Notes: generated by a model from the letters alone, not told the origin. Positions 13,359 to 26,523 are shown, numbered from the stretch's first letter. The stretch: DNA of 64,000 nucleotides from Anaspis maculata (GCA_949128115.1 OX421961.1:103958363-104022362), one strand, 5' to 3'. A program made the numbers and translations.

Positions 13359-14737
13359 CAGGGCCGATTCTGGCTCGTCGGCCGCCCTTGTGCGAAAAAT
13401 ATTTGGCCGCCCGCCAGCTGTAGCCCCGCAGCAATTTTCTAGCGGGGGTGTCTGGGCTCTCTTGCGGGCCTAAAACCGCCAAAGCTCCCCTCATTTTAAA
13501 CAAAATTATGAACAATTATAATCTATTTTCCGCTGAGGATCAAGGTGCGTCCATGGCCACCTCACTTCAGCATATCCTTCGGCACACCCTATAGGTCGCG
13601 GGAGCAAAAATCGCGTGCTAAAGATGGGTATATGGTATAATGTTATTTTCACTAGTACTTGTGAATACCGTTTATTTCAGTTGTAATAAATTATATAGAT
13701 GATTTATTGAACAATTGCCACTTGATCAAAAAAATAATTGTGCTAAACTCAAGATTTGTCTGAGAAATGTTAAAAACAAACGAGTCTCTACAGCGGTACC
13801 TTGGCACCCTGTCTGCGCTTGCGCGAGCGTTTTATGTCAATTCAACGACGAAAAGAATGCGCATTGCGCAGTTGCCACGTCAGGCATACTTGCAACGTTG
13901 CCATAGCGGGTACCAAGGTGACGGTTATGTTCCCGCGACCTATAGATGAGTTTTTAGGCACTTATACCAATTCATAGGTATAAGTATATTGATTTTGTAG
14001 TTGAATGGAATCAGATAAAGCTGTTCAAATGAACTGGGCAACAATTGAACTGATTCACTAGAAAATTTTGCCTTACTTCAAATGTGAGTATCTCAGGTGA
14101 AAATGGATCGATTTTGGAAATCGTGGTCATGCTGGATAGCGTGCTCTTTCGGCTGTAAGATACTTGGATGGTACAGAGGTTCAACAACGTTGAGTAAGCT
14201 ATACAGGGTGAAAACAGAAAAAGTGCGAAACCGGTCCACATTATTCAATGCCCTGCTTCTGTGAAAAAGATCCCAGATTTTTTCTGATTGCAGTTCTGAA
14301 AAGCACATATCAATATCTCTAAACGGTTCTCGAATTTTGATAGTAGTGCGGTTTTTTTGAAAGTTGTGAATTTTTCTTGTACTACACCGCATTTTTTTAC
14401 GCCGATCCGATTTCAAACAGACTATCGGAAATGTCACCAAGAGATGAAAATTCTTGCCCTTCCTCAGATACTTATCTGAGAAAGAAGTCTAACATCTATA
14501 ATAGTTGACGCAGGGCGGCCGCCTTGCTTCTATTCTTGACAACCTGTTGTATTTTTTCAGCACTAAAAAATCACAATTTACGCAGGGCGGCTGCCGTCGG
14601 TCTCGAAAATCATAACATCAGTTCCTTTTTCGACACTCAATTTTTCGTTAAAAGAAATTGGCGACTTTTCGCCGCCCTTGAATTTTGGCCGCCCCTGTGC
14701 AGGGGCACACCCAGCACACCACTCAGAATCGGCCCTG
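13359..14737. mobile_element. hAT-like non-autonomous element 1
   Basis: The terminal inverted repeat is CAGGGCCGATTCTG / CAGAATCGGCCCTG, flanked on both sides by the 8-bp direct repeat GTTAATCC (13351-13358 and 14738-14745). An 8-bp duplication with CAG-starting ends is the hAT signature. Length is 1379 bp, with no intact transposase. The interior carries GGCCGCCC-rich blocks near both ends, like the 47008 element, and a nested 357-bp element at 13589. Confidence 0.85.
13589..13945. mobile_element. CTATAGGTCGCGGGA element, copy 1
   Basis: Perfect 15-bp inverted ends: CTATAGGTCGCGGGA at 13589-13603 and TCCCGCGACCTATAG at 13931-13945. No protein is encoded. It sits inside hAT-like element 1. 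A second copy in opposite orientation lies at 49150-50375. Confidence 0.8.
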
Positions 14738-15009
14738 GTTAATCCGATCGACTTGACATTTGGTATACAGACAAGGTCTTGCTGTCAAATCAGCTGATTA
14801 TTTTTCAGCTGTTATCTGTCAAACGCAACTGTCAAATTTATCAAAAAATGACAGAAGCTATATTTCACAAAACTTGACTTGCAATAAGTCATTCAAAAGA
14901 CTTCTTCCAGAAAATTCTAATCGATTTAAAAGGAGATTGTACTGGGCGTCGTGTAGGCCCATTTTCAAATACGACGCGATTCCAGTTTTCCGGCTTGCTC
15001 ATTCCGTAA

Positions 15010-15428
15010 TGGGGTACTTGCCCAATTTTTTTTTATTGGCTTAATCGATAGTATGGGTGGAAATATTGTACCTGTATTTTTTCTTTTTCCGGAATTCCCA
15101 AAATTGCGGCCGTAGTGCCTGTTTTAAAAATATATTTGTGACGTCACAAATATACTAAAAACTGAACAAATAGCACTCTGTTGGGTTGAAAACTCGAAAA
15201 ACTGTTGAAGTGACATCACAATATTTGGAAAATACAGACATAAAAATTTCACTGAAGTTTTCCTACTGTTACCAACCCTTTGAAGAAAAACATAAAAAAA
15301 AAATCTTTTCAACCAATGGATATATCGAGGGATATATTCCCCGAAAATTTTCAGGAAATACTATTTATTACTCTTGTTGGTGATTAGAAGTGATTCCAGT
15401 CAAATCTGGTTCATTGGCAAGTACCCCA
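15010..15428. mobile_element. GGGGTACTTGCC-ended insertion
   Basis: Starts TGGGGTACTTGCC and ends GGCAAGTACCCCA, and interrupts repeat P relative to its copy near 33200. The interior holds a perfect palindrome, TATTTGTGACGTCACAAATA, at 15131-15150. Non-coding; the target duplication is unclear. Confidence 0.65.
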
Positions 15429-15540
15429 TTTCGAAAAAAACTTCCGAGCGAATTTCAACATGCGGTAAGCCTCACGGAATATTCACTTTAGGTGTAGACA
15501 TCTTGCGAGCCATAGTTGGAGGAAAGATTGAATGAATTTG

Positions 15541-18500
15541 GGATATTACACTTACCAAATGGTCCGTTCTGCTTTGGCAATCAAGCTGTCAGTTTGCTAT
15601 GTCACCATACGTCACCCCTACTAAATGCTTTTTTGTTAAGTAAAGAAATGATGGTTTTCGCCAAAAGAACCCCAATATTTTTCTCTGTAACTATTGAAGC
15701 AACAAGAAAGTGAAGTATATCCGTCTAGGTAAGCAAAGGTCAATGCTAAGGGCAAGCTCCACTGCATTCTGAAGTTTTACGTTCCGTTACATCCGGCAAG
15801 ATTACGTCCTACGTTACGTGGAATCGCTTCTGATTTTCCGATTCCAACAACATGAATTTCCACATCGGCGTCGCGCCAGCATGAGGCAACAACAAACACC
15901 CAACAGAACACGATCATAATAATCAATGCATTGGGACTGACTTGTCCTTGTCATACTGGCTAATAATAATTGTAGACTTCAAAGCCATATCGCCGCCCGC
16001 TAGATAGGTACAGCTCGAAGTCACAAATTAGCATGGTGTAATTAGACGGTAGTTGTGTTTGTGAGTTTGTGGCTGTGTATTTACAACGCAATGATTTTTA
16101 ATAAAACGGTAACACCTTTGCATAAGCAAAGATGCAATCTTTTGGTCGTGATATTAGCATATTAATGATTTATAGTCGCGATAAAAGCGTGAAACGCCGA
16201 CACAATTCGTTCTTCATCAGGTGAACATTGCGCCAGGACCGGAGTCTAAACTCAGGTGTTGTTAGATGGAACATTTAGATCCGGATTTTCGATAGAAATT
16301 CATATTTCAAAGCACAAGAGGATAGATTGCCTCCCGGGCCATTGATGGTAGGCAGGTAAAGGTAATAAAAGCATTCCGAACGTGTGTTTTTAAGTTTTTT
16401 TCTACAAGTCAAGCTCGCACCCAGCAATAGTGCTTTGCTTATAGGTAGGTATCATCATCCGAAAAATATTTGAATAAGATTAAGCACTAACACAAAGGTG
16501 CATTGAAAATTAGCATATTTGAGTGATTCCAGATAAAAGTGTAACAACCGGATGCCTTGAAGCTTGTCTGTAGGTACTTAGACATACACTTCATAAATAT
16601 TCCAAATTTTTTGAACTCACAAATACAACGGCAAGGACATAAATCATGCTTGCTCCTAATGAATGAACAATGCTCGAAATAGGAATTTGACTTGAAACTC
16701 AATACCCACCCATTACACACCTAATATTAATAATTTAGCCTAAATGCATGCCGCAGCTGGATATAGGACTGAAGCAGCAATTAAAACTCATAAAGTTATT
16801 CATTTTCCTATCGCTGCTGGGCTTTTTGCTACACATTTGTTACGTAAAGCTTCTGAGAAGTCTGACAAAATCATCACTCATACCGAACTAAATTTACATC
16901 ATTTCATATTTAATTATATAGCTGTTTTTCAAGCTGTGTGCTACCCAAGTAGTTGCTGGTGTTTTCAGTAAAAACATATTAAATCAAAGCTTCAGAAGTT
17001 TTTCTTGTCGAAAAGAAATAACGAAGAACTTTGCTCAGCAATTCCGTTTGCGTATTGCAGAGAGTACAGTGAGAGTACATATTTAATGATAGCATTCCCA
17101 TTGGAAGTATCTGTTGCTTTTTTCCTCACATGCGAAGTGAATGCGTCGGCAAGTGAACAGCAGTTGCTGTTTATGATGCAAAAGTAAATGTAAGACCGGT
17201 TGAGGACCCTAAGGCCCCGATAACATGGCCGTCTCTACCATACCGCCGCAGGTGTGGGCGGTACTCTGCCCAGGTACCCACTCGCTGGACTGTCGGTACC
17301 ACACAGATCAGAACACGGGGTCCGCGGGTTAGATTTTTTTACCTATATACCTATATCTACGTATCCTAATGATAATGCGACACTAAAGCTGTGACTAAAA
17401 TTATGAGTTGACAGAGTAAAATAATGTAAGGAGTGTTACAAAAAAACAGAGTGATGAGTACTGATGAAAGAGCTGAGTTCAAGTGCTCACCTTTCCAAGG
17501 ATTATATAGGATTATATAGGGTTAAAATCGGTTGAAACCACGGTTAGAGACCATCAATGACAAAATAAACTCATATAGCTCCTACATCAGAGAAGAAAAA
17601 TACTCTCCAAGTTTTTTCGTTGAAATTTATTCAATAAAGGATGAAATTGACAATGACACAAGCTTGAAGTCGTTTTAGCATCTACTTTGAAATTGACGGA
17701 GATCTTTGGTTCGCACAGCTAAAGCACAGCGGTACATGATGAGCTGTTTGTTTTTTTGTCAACGATGGTACCTACCTACATACTTATAGGTGATTACTAC
17801 TCACTCACGTGATCAGGATGGATAAAATGCCTTCTACACTGCCGTGTTAATTGAAAAAGGCGTATCTGAAAAAAAAAAGAAACATGAGAAAATTAACTAA
17901 TATACCTTATACAAGTGGTCAATTTCCATATATGCTCATCTATATATTAAAACGGCTTTCTGCGAGGCTTTCTGGCTATGCAGTCAGATATGTTTTGTCA
18001 TCTCGACACACACTCAATGCCCAACATATGTCTCGCAAGTTCCATTTTGTGCAAAACTGCAGTAACAATACGAAATTTTATATGTTCAAAAGTTCGCAAT
18101 ATTTCGGTGTTGGTCAAGGTGATTCAAAATTGTAAGGGTGCTGGAAATAATGCCCCAGATACAGATAGATGGTGTATCCTGCATTGATAAACGTCTCCTG
18201 TTCGAGACTTTTCGCTCCTGATCTCCCACAAAAGAAATTACGGAAGCTAGATGTCATCATGTCATGTACGAGATGACTTAGAACGTTTCAAGCTGTGGCT
18301 GAAACTTTGAATAACAGCGCCAGCCAAAACCTAAACGTGATGGCATCATTTTTGCCGAGAGTGGGAGCCAAACTTGACGTTGAGGCAGGTGATGGGAAAG
18401 ACAACTTTGAAAAAGCAGGAGCGACATCTGTAATTTTAGGCATTGGCTGTCGATAATTTCAATTTTCTACATCAAAATGTAGAAATATGTATACCTACTA

Positions 18501-18783
18501 AGTCTGACTTCAAAACCTCGAAAATTTAATAATTTTTCACAGAATTCAATTTTTTTCCAGATATTTCAGGAACAATTGGAAAATTTAGATTCTTTTTTGA
18601 AACTCGCAATTAAATTTTCTACCATTTGATCACAAAGTAGGTATTTTTCACCGAAAATGCTCTTCCTTGATGCTTTCTAGGATGACGCTGTACGCTGAAG
18701 AAATCTGAGGGGTCGAGAATATTAAATTGGACACTCCAAGAATAATTTTAGGAGAAAGGGGATGGAGTTGAAAATTTTGAAAA
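15541..18783. other. Non-coding stretch, no gene recognised
   Basis: Only short frames with no recognisable domains. A GC-richer patch at 17190-17330 stands out against the AT-rich flanks but was not identified. A small direct duplication, AGGATTATATAGGATTATAT, lies near 17500. Confidence 0.4.
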
Positions 18784-19821
18784 TACAGGTGGTCCGACTT
18801 TCATGTCATTAAATTTAAGGATCGATAGAGAATGAAAAATGTAGGGGACTTTCTCCAGAAACCATACTTGAAAAATGCCTAATAACAGAAATACAGCCCT
18901 TCAAAGTTGGAAATAAATAATCGTTTTTCCCCTGTAACTTTTGAACCGTTCAACCGATTTCATTCAAAATGGAACCAAAGGTTTACTGAAATTATCCCCT
19001 TCATAACATGTTTCATGAAAAAGTTCCAGGGGCGTAGGCATTAGGGGGTCGTCCCTACTCCCCCCTCCCCCTATTTCTCACATCCCTAGTTATTTTTGGA
19101 AACTGTTCATAATTTTAAATTCTAAATTCAATTTTGAAGAAAAAATCACTCCTGCAAAATTTTGATTAGAAGTTTTGTTTGGGAGATATTTAGGATTGAA
19201 GGTTTGGAAAACATCTCAAAAGCACAACTTTCAAAGGTCTAAAAATTAAAATCCAAAAAACTCATGGTTTCTCAGCTGAAATAGGTTTTCTAGAATTTCT
19301 AAGTTGATAAACCAACTTTTTTTTTCAAAACACAAGAAATTTTCAGGAAAAAATAATTTGGGCTCTGGAAAGTGGCGATTTCGGGATGTTTTCCAAAGTT
19401 TCAAACTCAAATATCTCCTAAACGAAGCCTCTATTTAAAAATTTTGCAGAAGTGACTTTTTCTTAATTGAACGTAAAATTCAAAATTATGAACAGTTTCC
19501 AAAAATAACTAGGGGGGTGAAAAATAGGAGGAGGAAAGTAGAACACCCTCTAATGTCTACGTCGCTGGAACTTTTTGATGGAACATGTTATGATTGTTTG
19601 ACAAGGGATAATTTCAGTAAACCTTCGGTTCTATTTTGAATCAAATCGATTAAACGATTCAAAAGTTATGCGAAAAAAAAAGATTATTTATTCCCAACTT
19701 TGAAGGGCTGTATCTCTGTTATCAGGCATTTCTCAATAATGTTTTCTGGAAAAAGTCCCCTTTATTTTTCATTCTCTATCGATCCTTAAATTTCATGACA
19801 TAAAAGTCGGACCACCCTGTA
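18784..19821. repeat. Foldback element 2 (ACAGGTGG/CCACCCTGT)
   Basis: Arms of about 450 bp are inverted copies. The left end reads TACAGGTGGTCCGACTTTCA, the right TCGGACCACCCTGTAA. Both arms carry the modules TTCATTCTCTATCGATCCTT and GAACCAAAGG.TTACTGAAAT. The centre holds GGGGCGTAGGCATTAG and its inverted partner, the same architecture as foldbacks 1 and 3. Confidence 0.85.
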
Positions 19822-19999
19822 ACTATATATTTTTTTAGGTATTTTTCATTTTTCAATATTTTATTCTCTTCAATTGATGTATCGCAAAGTAGGAAGTGCC
19901 ATTTGAAATTTCGAAGTTAGGATGGGTTAAGGGTTAAACTCGGGGTTGAAGAAAGAAATTTTTTATTAAAGAAAAATTCACTATATGAATCGGAAGTTA

Positions 20000-20330
20000 T
20001 TATGGGTGGATAGTTTTCAAATGATCACCCGGTATAAGATAATAGTGAAGTAGTGGAAGGGTTCCTGGTGTCAGTTTGCCCTTCACCGTAAAAAAATTCT
20101 TCAGGATAAAACCGCAGTTCGCACCCCACCAAGTGCGCCATAAATGACAACAGCGCAGCGGTACGAGTGTTGTCTTACAGGTACCCAATCGTTTGCCAGT
20201 TATCTGCGCACATCTTGCTTCTTAGACAGCCCCAAAGAAAAAAATCTAAGGACGTCAGATCACAAGATTTTGGCGGCCAATCGACATTTTAGTTTCGTGA
20301 AATGACAAGGTCGGGAAACATTCCTTGGCA
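20000..20330 (-). pseudogene. Relic of an IS630/mariner-type transposase
   Basis: Read on the - strand, 20330 down to 20175 translates to FPDLVISRN, a stop, NVDWPPKS, CDLTSLDFFLWGCL, then RSKMCADN and a stop. This matches the block around the third catalytic acid found in many insect transposases, with consensus WPPRSPDLTPLDFFLWG. The catalytic D of that motif is retained, but in-frame stops break the gene. In another frame, PGDHLKTIHP near 20000 may be the C-terminal end. Upstream domains are not recognisable. Confidence 0.65.
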
Positions 20331-21981
20331 ACTAAATTGTATCACGAGAAGTATGGAAAACTTTTGCTAAAAACACATGTTTTGCAATCTTTCCGCCACG
20401 ATTTTAGGTCCCAAAAATTGTCCAGTATGACACTATGACACCATGTTAGTTAGCATGCCTACGGGTCGCTATAATCGAAGGGTTTTTAGGAAACTTTGAA
20501 GTAGATATACTGAAATGTTATACCCACCGTGGTGTAACGTGACATGACTAACTTGACAAGACAAGTGTCTACTTGAAGGATGCCAACTTTGAACTTTCTG
20601 ACTCATTGAGCGTTGTGACATCCTTGATTGTTCGTTTTACAAAATTCGAATTTTTTCACGACTTTCGATTCCCTACTCCTCAACTTTGTAGTGAATACTC
20701 GAGTAAATAAATGGATCTTGATGCTGACAGCTCGAATGATGGTGGGCTCAAACCAAAATACATACATCCTTCTTGTGGCTTTCGAAAGAGACCTTATTGG
20801 TGAGATCCTGTCAAGGAATAAACCCACAGGGATTGATTCCACAACGCTTACTTTATCAATATAACTCCGTCCTCAATACAGTATAGTAACGATACTTACC
20901 ACCGAGCTCACCACACACCATCTATGTTTCATTTTTTGCATTTTTAGTACGGACGAATGTTCGTTTTTCGATAGATTAAAAGTTTTTTATTTCTTCTGGA
21001 CGAACTGTTTTCACCAGCGCACGCCACACAATAGGACTAGGTGGTGCGTGGACCCTTCCCCTTTCTCCCTTCTTCTAGTTGCTCCCTTCCCCTTGCCCAG
21101 ACGGTTTATTACTACTACTACTACTATTATTTTCACAGTAAATAGGGGAAAACAAGAAACTGCATGGATATTCCACTGGTCGGCATTTTTATTCTGAATT
21201 CTTATTTTATAGACTATTCTGAACGGATTGCCATTTTTTACTGTTTCTTGACTGGCGTTATATGACACAAGACCCATTCATCTTCATTTAGGACATAATG
21301 ATTTAGGGCAAGCATCCTTTTGAAATTAAGCATTCAAGGGCACTACCAGCTCGACTACTGGTATATTCGAGAGGCTACTTCACTCTGCCCCAGCCTCCCC
21401 TACCTACATAAACTGGCAAACAAGAAAATAAACAATGCACTATCGACAGTTCACTCTGTGCGGTTTCCCGATTATTGTCTAAATGTCGTGCATTGTATTT
21501 AATTATTGAGTAGGTATTATTCACGATATAGATCCTGTTATTCTCTATTGATCATCGCGACGCCACCTATCAAGGTAGGTCTACCTACTTACTCACTTAC
21601 ATCTTACATCAGGTCCTGATGAGCGAATCTTATTCGAACTGATCGGACGATTCGAACCCGACTCGAACGGTCGATCCGTCTTTTATCCTGTAGGGCCACA
21701 TGCCACATCCACGAATTTCCGCACATTCTAGACCGCATCAACACACTTCCACACTACAATCACATCACCGTTTCCGTTTCTTTGTTGGAAAATGTCAATG
21801 TCATGTCAATGTCAATGTCGAAGATTGTAATGTCACTTCAGTGTCATAAATCGGAATTACCAACCTAGTAAATAACCAACTTTTACGTCTTTTACTCACG
21901 GATCTTTTACTTTACTTTTTACTTCATCTTTCCTGTCAAAATATTAATTATGCATCCGGTCGTCCAACCAATCCTCGGGCT
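20331..21981. other. Non-coding stretch
   Basis: No gene recognised. A short run of (TGTCAA)-type repeats occurs at 21791-21820, and an ACT-rich trinucleotide run near 21108-21126. Confidence 0.4.
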
Positions 21982-22713
21982 CAGGGCCGGCAACTTTGGA
22001 TTATTTGAACGTGTGGTGCTGACTATCAAACACTTCAGAAAAAGGACGGGGGGGGGGGTATCAGCGTTGCGGGCGATTTTTCAAGTTCAGAAGACTGAAC
22101 TTGAAAGAAAATTATTCAGGCACACGTCATATTTGAATAAAATATACTATAGGTACAGGCTGTCCCAAAATAAAGTAGCCAAACGCATATAGGAGATAGC
22201 CCGGAAGAAATTAGAGGCGCCCACATCTTTTCTTTCCGGCATTCGAATTTTTTTATTCCAATTTTTATCTGTCTTACTTCTTACTACTGGTTAGAATCCA
22301 GTAAAATTATGCCAATAAGTGGGGAACCATTCTAAACAAGTCTCTGGCAAATTTCAGCCGAATACTTCGACCCGTTTATGATTTATATGAAAAACCAATA
22401 AAAAAAGTCAAATTTTGAAGAGCTGTATCTCGTTTAATAATGGGCTTTCGCAAAAAATAATATGGAGGTCTTTTAGTGTCTTCTGGACTTCATAGGCCGT
22501 TGGCTACTTTATTCTGGGACACCTGTATGATATAGGGGTAATAATACATGAATAAAACGTTCAAAATAAAACACAAATTCTCGAAATTGGTAAATTGGAG
22601 TGCTATGGCGCTAATTTTAATTTTTGCATTTTTAGTATGTGGTGCTCAGCACCACCTCTTCGGATTACGTGTGGTGCTCGAGCACGTCAGCACCACTATT
22701 GTTGCCGGCCCTG
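21982..22713. mobile_element. hAT-like non-autonomous element 2
   Basis: Ends CAGGGCCGGCAAC / GTTGCCGGCCCTG, flanked by CTCGGGCT (21974-21981) and CTCGAACT (22714-22721), a 6-of-8 match read as an old 8-bp duplication. The interior contains repeated GTGGTGCT/AGCACCAC words near both ends and a foldback at 22154-22528. No transposase. Confidence 0.7.
22154..22528. repeat. Foldback element 7
   Basis: Left GTACAGGCTGTCCCAAAATA pairs with right TATTCTGGGACACCTGTA, and AAGTAGCCAA pairs with TTGGCTACTT just inside. It is nested in the hAT-like element at 21982. Confidence 0.7.
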
Positions 22714-23610
22714 CTCGAACTCGAATGGAGGAAAAACCTAATTTTTGTTTCAAAAGCCAACTACGACTGAAAATAGGCCACTGGACATCAATCGCATTTC
22801 AGTATAAAAGTATGATAAATCTGATGAATATCTGAATGACGAATTTGTAGTTGAAAAAGTTTTTCGAAATATGATTTCATTTCGGTAAAAAATCAATTTG
22901 AAAGTAAACTTATTCAAATTTCAAATCAGGAATAATATGCTACGTCACAGCTTGAAAGTGGGCTAGGAGGTGGAAGGGAGGAATAAGAGAGGGACGCATT
23001 CGACATTCGACCTGAGCATTCATTTTTATTTTTTCGGTATAAATCAGTTCAAAACGAGAAGGTGTTCTTCAATTACTGAATGGCCAACTTGAGTTTCTAT
23101 TGGCTCTTCAAAATGTGACGTCACGCACTTGCCGCGCCATTCAAACAGACAAATCTTTTTTATGTTGTTTTATGTACAAAAACTTTTTTAAACACAATCA
23201 TCTTGCCAATGCAACAATTTTGGGAGGATCTTTTATAAAAAGAAACAAAAAAAAAACATGTCCACTAGCCTATTTCGAAAGTTTCCCATTCATGAAAAAA
23301 TTCGTGCAATGTGATAGTGATTATTTACTCAAAGGTTGTTCCTTGTGACTACACAATATAGTGACCTGACCGACCTAGACATATTCTTACTCTTATCTAA
23401 CCTGGACCTAGATATTTTATTAAGCGGACGGAGAGAAAAGGGGGTCGTGCCATTATTAGAGGTAGAGTTAAATTGAAAAATTCCAACGTAAATTATAAAC
23501 TCACAACGTCGACGGTTACATAGGTGTTAAAAATGGAGAGCAAATAAAAATTTTGCGGATCTTGAGAAAAAATATAAGTTACTAAATGTAACAATGATAT
23601 AAGTGACTAT

Positions 23611-23830
23611 GGAGCGAATTGGGTTGCTGAGCGGGTAAGAAATTGAGAGAATAAGTGAAAGAATAAGTATCGAAAATCGAGGAAATGAATAAAATTACGG
23701 CACCACGGAGCGAATTGGGGTGCTGGGCGGGTGATAAACTAAAACAAAAAAGGCAAAAGTCGGTGAGAAAATAAATTAAACTGCGGGATCTGGGAGCAAG
23801 TAAGGGTGCTGCGAGGGTAAGAAATTTGAA
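23611..23830. repeat. Three-unit degenerate tandem repeat
   Basis: GGAGCGAATTGGGTTGCTGA (23611), GGAGCGAATTGGGGTGCTGG (23707) and GGAGCAAGTAAGGGTGCTGC (23792) head units of about 85-96 bp. Each is followed by CGGGTAAGAAA-like sequence. Confidence 0.65.
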
Positions 23831-25560
23831 GAACTGAACCAAAAATGTGCAGGGTGATCACACAAGAATCCTTTTTCTGGAGGCTTCGTCTTTGAAATAC
23901 TTTAAAGGGGAAAAAACTGTTCTTATCTTTTTATCGTACATTTCAAAATTATCATGAAATATCAAATAAAATATCAAGTTTAGGTCAGGATGTGAAGTTC
24001 CACAGAGTGTTCAAGTTGAATTTTCAGAATCGATTTTTTTGACATAACTTTTAATCCGATTTGTTCAAATTTGAACCAAAGCTTACTGAAATAGGTCTCT
24101 GTCTGACGTGTTTGGAAAAAAAATCAGGGGCGTAGATAACGAGAGGTGTTTTCATTTTGTCCCCCTATTTTTTATATTTTTATTCCCTATAGTTATTTTT
24201 TTCAAATTATTCTTATTTTTGGATTAAACTTTCAATTGAGAAAAAAAAGTTACTTCCGCAAAATTTTGATTCGAGTCTTTGTTTTTGAGATATTTGAGTT
24301 TGAAACTTTATAAAACATTTCGAAATCGCCCCTTTCGAAAATCTAAAAATTAAAATCTATAAAACTCATGATTCCTCAAGTAATAGTATATTACATACCT
24401 ACCGAGACGCGAGACGGGAAATACATCATTACTGCTGAGGGCACAGAGAGCCTCCAGGCTTTGCTTTGGGCTTTGCCTGTAGGCTCTAGCCCAAAGCTGG
24501 AATGATGTATTTACCGTCGAGAGTATGTATACTATTTCACTCACAATCATGTACTCAGCTTGCAGGATTACAGGCGTTGAAAAGTTGAAATCTGAAAATT
24601 AACTTTTTGTCATAACTTCCAGATAGGCCGATTAATTTTGCTGAAACGTGGTTCAGGAAATACTGATTAATAGTCCGGATGCTAGTTGCATAAAATGGAA
24701 TGAACCTTGCATTTTTTGATGAGAAGATGCCACTCGGTGAAAATGTTCTTTGCATCATACTCTTCCGATCCAGAAAGGTAGCCATCAGCGCCATCCATGC
24801 CGGCAGCGTATACAGGGTGAAACAGAAAAAAAAAGTTGAAAAAATATATTTGAATAACCGAAGCATGTGGAGACGTCCAATTTACCACATACATCAACTG
24901 TTTTATGCTCATGAAGGCACAGTAAACCGTTCTTGATTACCTTGAACCATCTTTGAAATATAGGGGAAAAACAGAAAAAAAAACAAAAACACTCTTTTTT
25001 CCATAAATAAGTGATTCTTAGAGATATTGACACAATACTTGGCATTTGTACTAAAAGTAATGTGAGAAATGATATGAGTTGGGTAACCAATTCCTAAGCC
25101 AACTATTTCCAGAAATACGATTGTCAACTTTTTTTTCCTCTTGAGCACCATCTTGAATCTGCCCTGTGAGGCATCGTTGAAAAAGTGATCGGCTATTATA
25201 ATAATGGTAGCATGGAATCATTACATCGCAAAAACAACCTCCTCATCATAATTTAGTGACCTCTTCGGCGGGAAAGAATTGCCATTCACGTATTTTCTGG
25301 CTCTTCAAAGCTTTAGTGCCCATGATGGCATTTGCAACATCTGAAATGATGAAATATGTTACGCATTATGAACCGTGATGTACTTTGAGGTAGCCCCCAA
25401 GTTTTGCAATCATCAATTGAAAGGTTTGTTTTCAAAAGCTGTTTGAACAAAATTTGTTTAATTTTTTTATGGAAAATTCAAAATATTGTATCTTCCACCC
25501 TTATTTGATCCCTCGTTGAGGAAAGCCTGAAACCGAAAGTCTCCAAAATTTTCATGCTAA

Positions 25561-26523
25561 CCCGGCATCCGACAGGTGGAATTTTCTCAACAGTTCCGAC
25601 AGGTGGGGTGTGTCAAACCCTATTTCTCATGTAACCTCCAATAATCAGATATAGGCATTTTTCCCAATTGAAAAACATTCTGTGATTCAGGAACATTGTT
25701 TTCATCGATAGGTAGTGGAAGTTTTTTAAAAAAATATATTGGAACAAATAAAACAAAAAAATACGTCGAGTCCGTTCTTACACTGAAAAAAAAAAATTCT
25801 ATTGTTTACTTGAGAAAGAAAACCTCCATTCAATACATGAAGAAAGACTCAACTAACATAATGATTCTTCAAATTACAAAATTCTAAACAAAAAAAATCC
25901 AACGAAAATCGGTACAAAAATAAAAAACTTATTCATTGTCCAACTTGGTGCAATTTCTGCAAAAGTTCCACGAATGTTCGAGGCAAATAAATTTTTCACA
26001 TTCTTCCGCAGACTTATCTAGACTTCCTGTCCTTGATCCGCGTGGACAATCCGAAAGCTCTCCTTGCTCATTAGGTCGCCTTTTGACAGCCTAACTGTGC
26101 CATTGTCCGATTCCAGATAGCGACGGTTGTCAAGTAGAGGCTCAAGGCCTTGTGACGTTAGTACGGCCAGTACGAGAGTAACTGTGTTTTTGGCGCAAAA
26201 AAATCATCTCAAACTTCAATCTCCATATAGAAAAAAGAAGAACACAGCCCACTGGTGAAAAATGCCTCCAAAATTAGTAATAATAATTGTCACATGGAAA
26301 GTCGCAAGTTCCGACACGTGGGGTGTGACAAACCCAAGTCGACTTTGAAACGAACACACTCCTTCTGTGGTAATAATTGCATTGCCGCTGATGCAGTAAT
26401 ACCTAGATTCATGCATTTCCGGAAGCTACTGAAGAGCTGCGGGGGCTAGGCCCACAATTTGATTAATAAAACTACGATTTTCGGGCGCTTGGGTTTGTCA
26501 CACCCCACGTGTCGGATGCCGGG
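25561..26523. mobile_element. CCCGGCATCC-ended insertion inside the left arm
   Basis: Starts CCCGGCATCCGACA and ends TGTCGGATGCCGGG, flanked by CTAA on both sides (25557-25560, 26524-26527). The uninterrupted opposite arm reads CATGATAATGG at this place, so this is a true insertion. A GACA.GTGGGGTGTG.CAAACCC block occurs near both ends and again at about 26311. The interior carries a segment shared with 34810-34985. Confidence 0.8.
26030..26230. repeat. Dispersed repeat shared with 34810-34985
   Basis: Shares GACAGCCT(A)ACTG.GCCA, CAGATAGCGAC.GTT, GTACGGCCAGTACGA and TGGCGCAAAA with 34810-34985, in the same order and orientation. No open frame. The reverse strand contains TGGCGCAGTCAGG near the start of the 34810 copy, loosely like a pol III A box, but no B box was found. 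Confidence 0.6.

Larger units (their letters stand above)
13230..15540 (+). repeat. Dispersed repeat P, copy 1, carrying nested insertions
   Basis: Once the insertions at 13359-14737 and 15010-15428 are removed, the flanks join into sequence that parallels 32560-33310 block by block. Shared blocks are CCGATCGACT, TTTGGTATAC.GACA, AAAAATGACAGAAG, GGGCGTCGTGTAGGC and CATGCGGT.AG. A third copy runs in reverse at 54180-54640. No coding function is evident; the superfamily is unknown. Confidence 0.75.
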
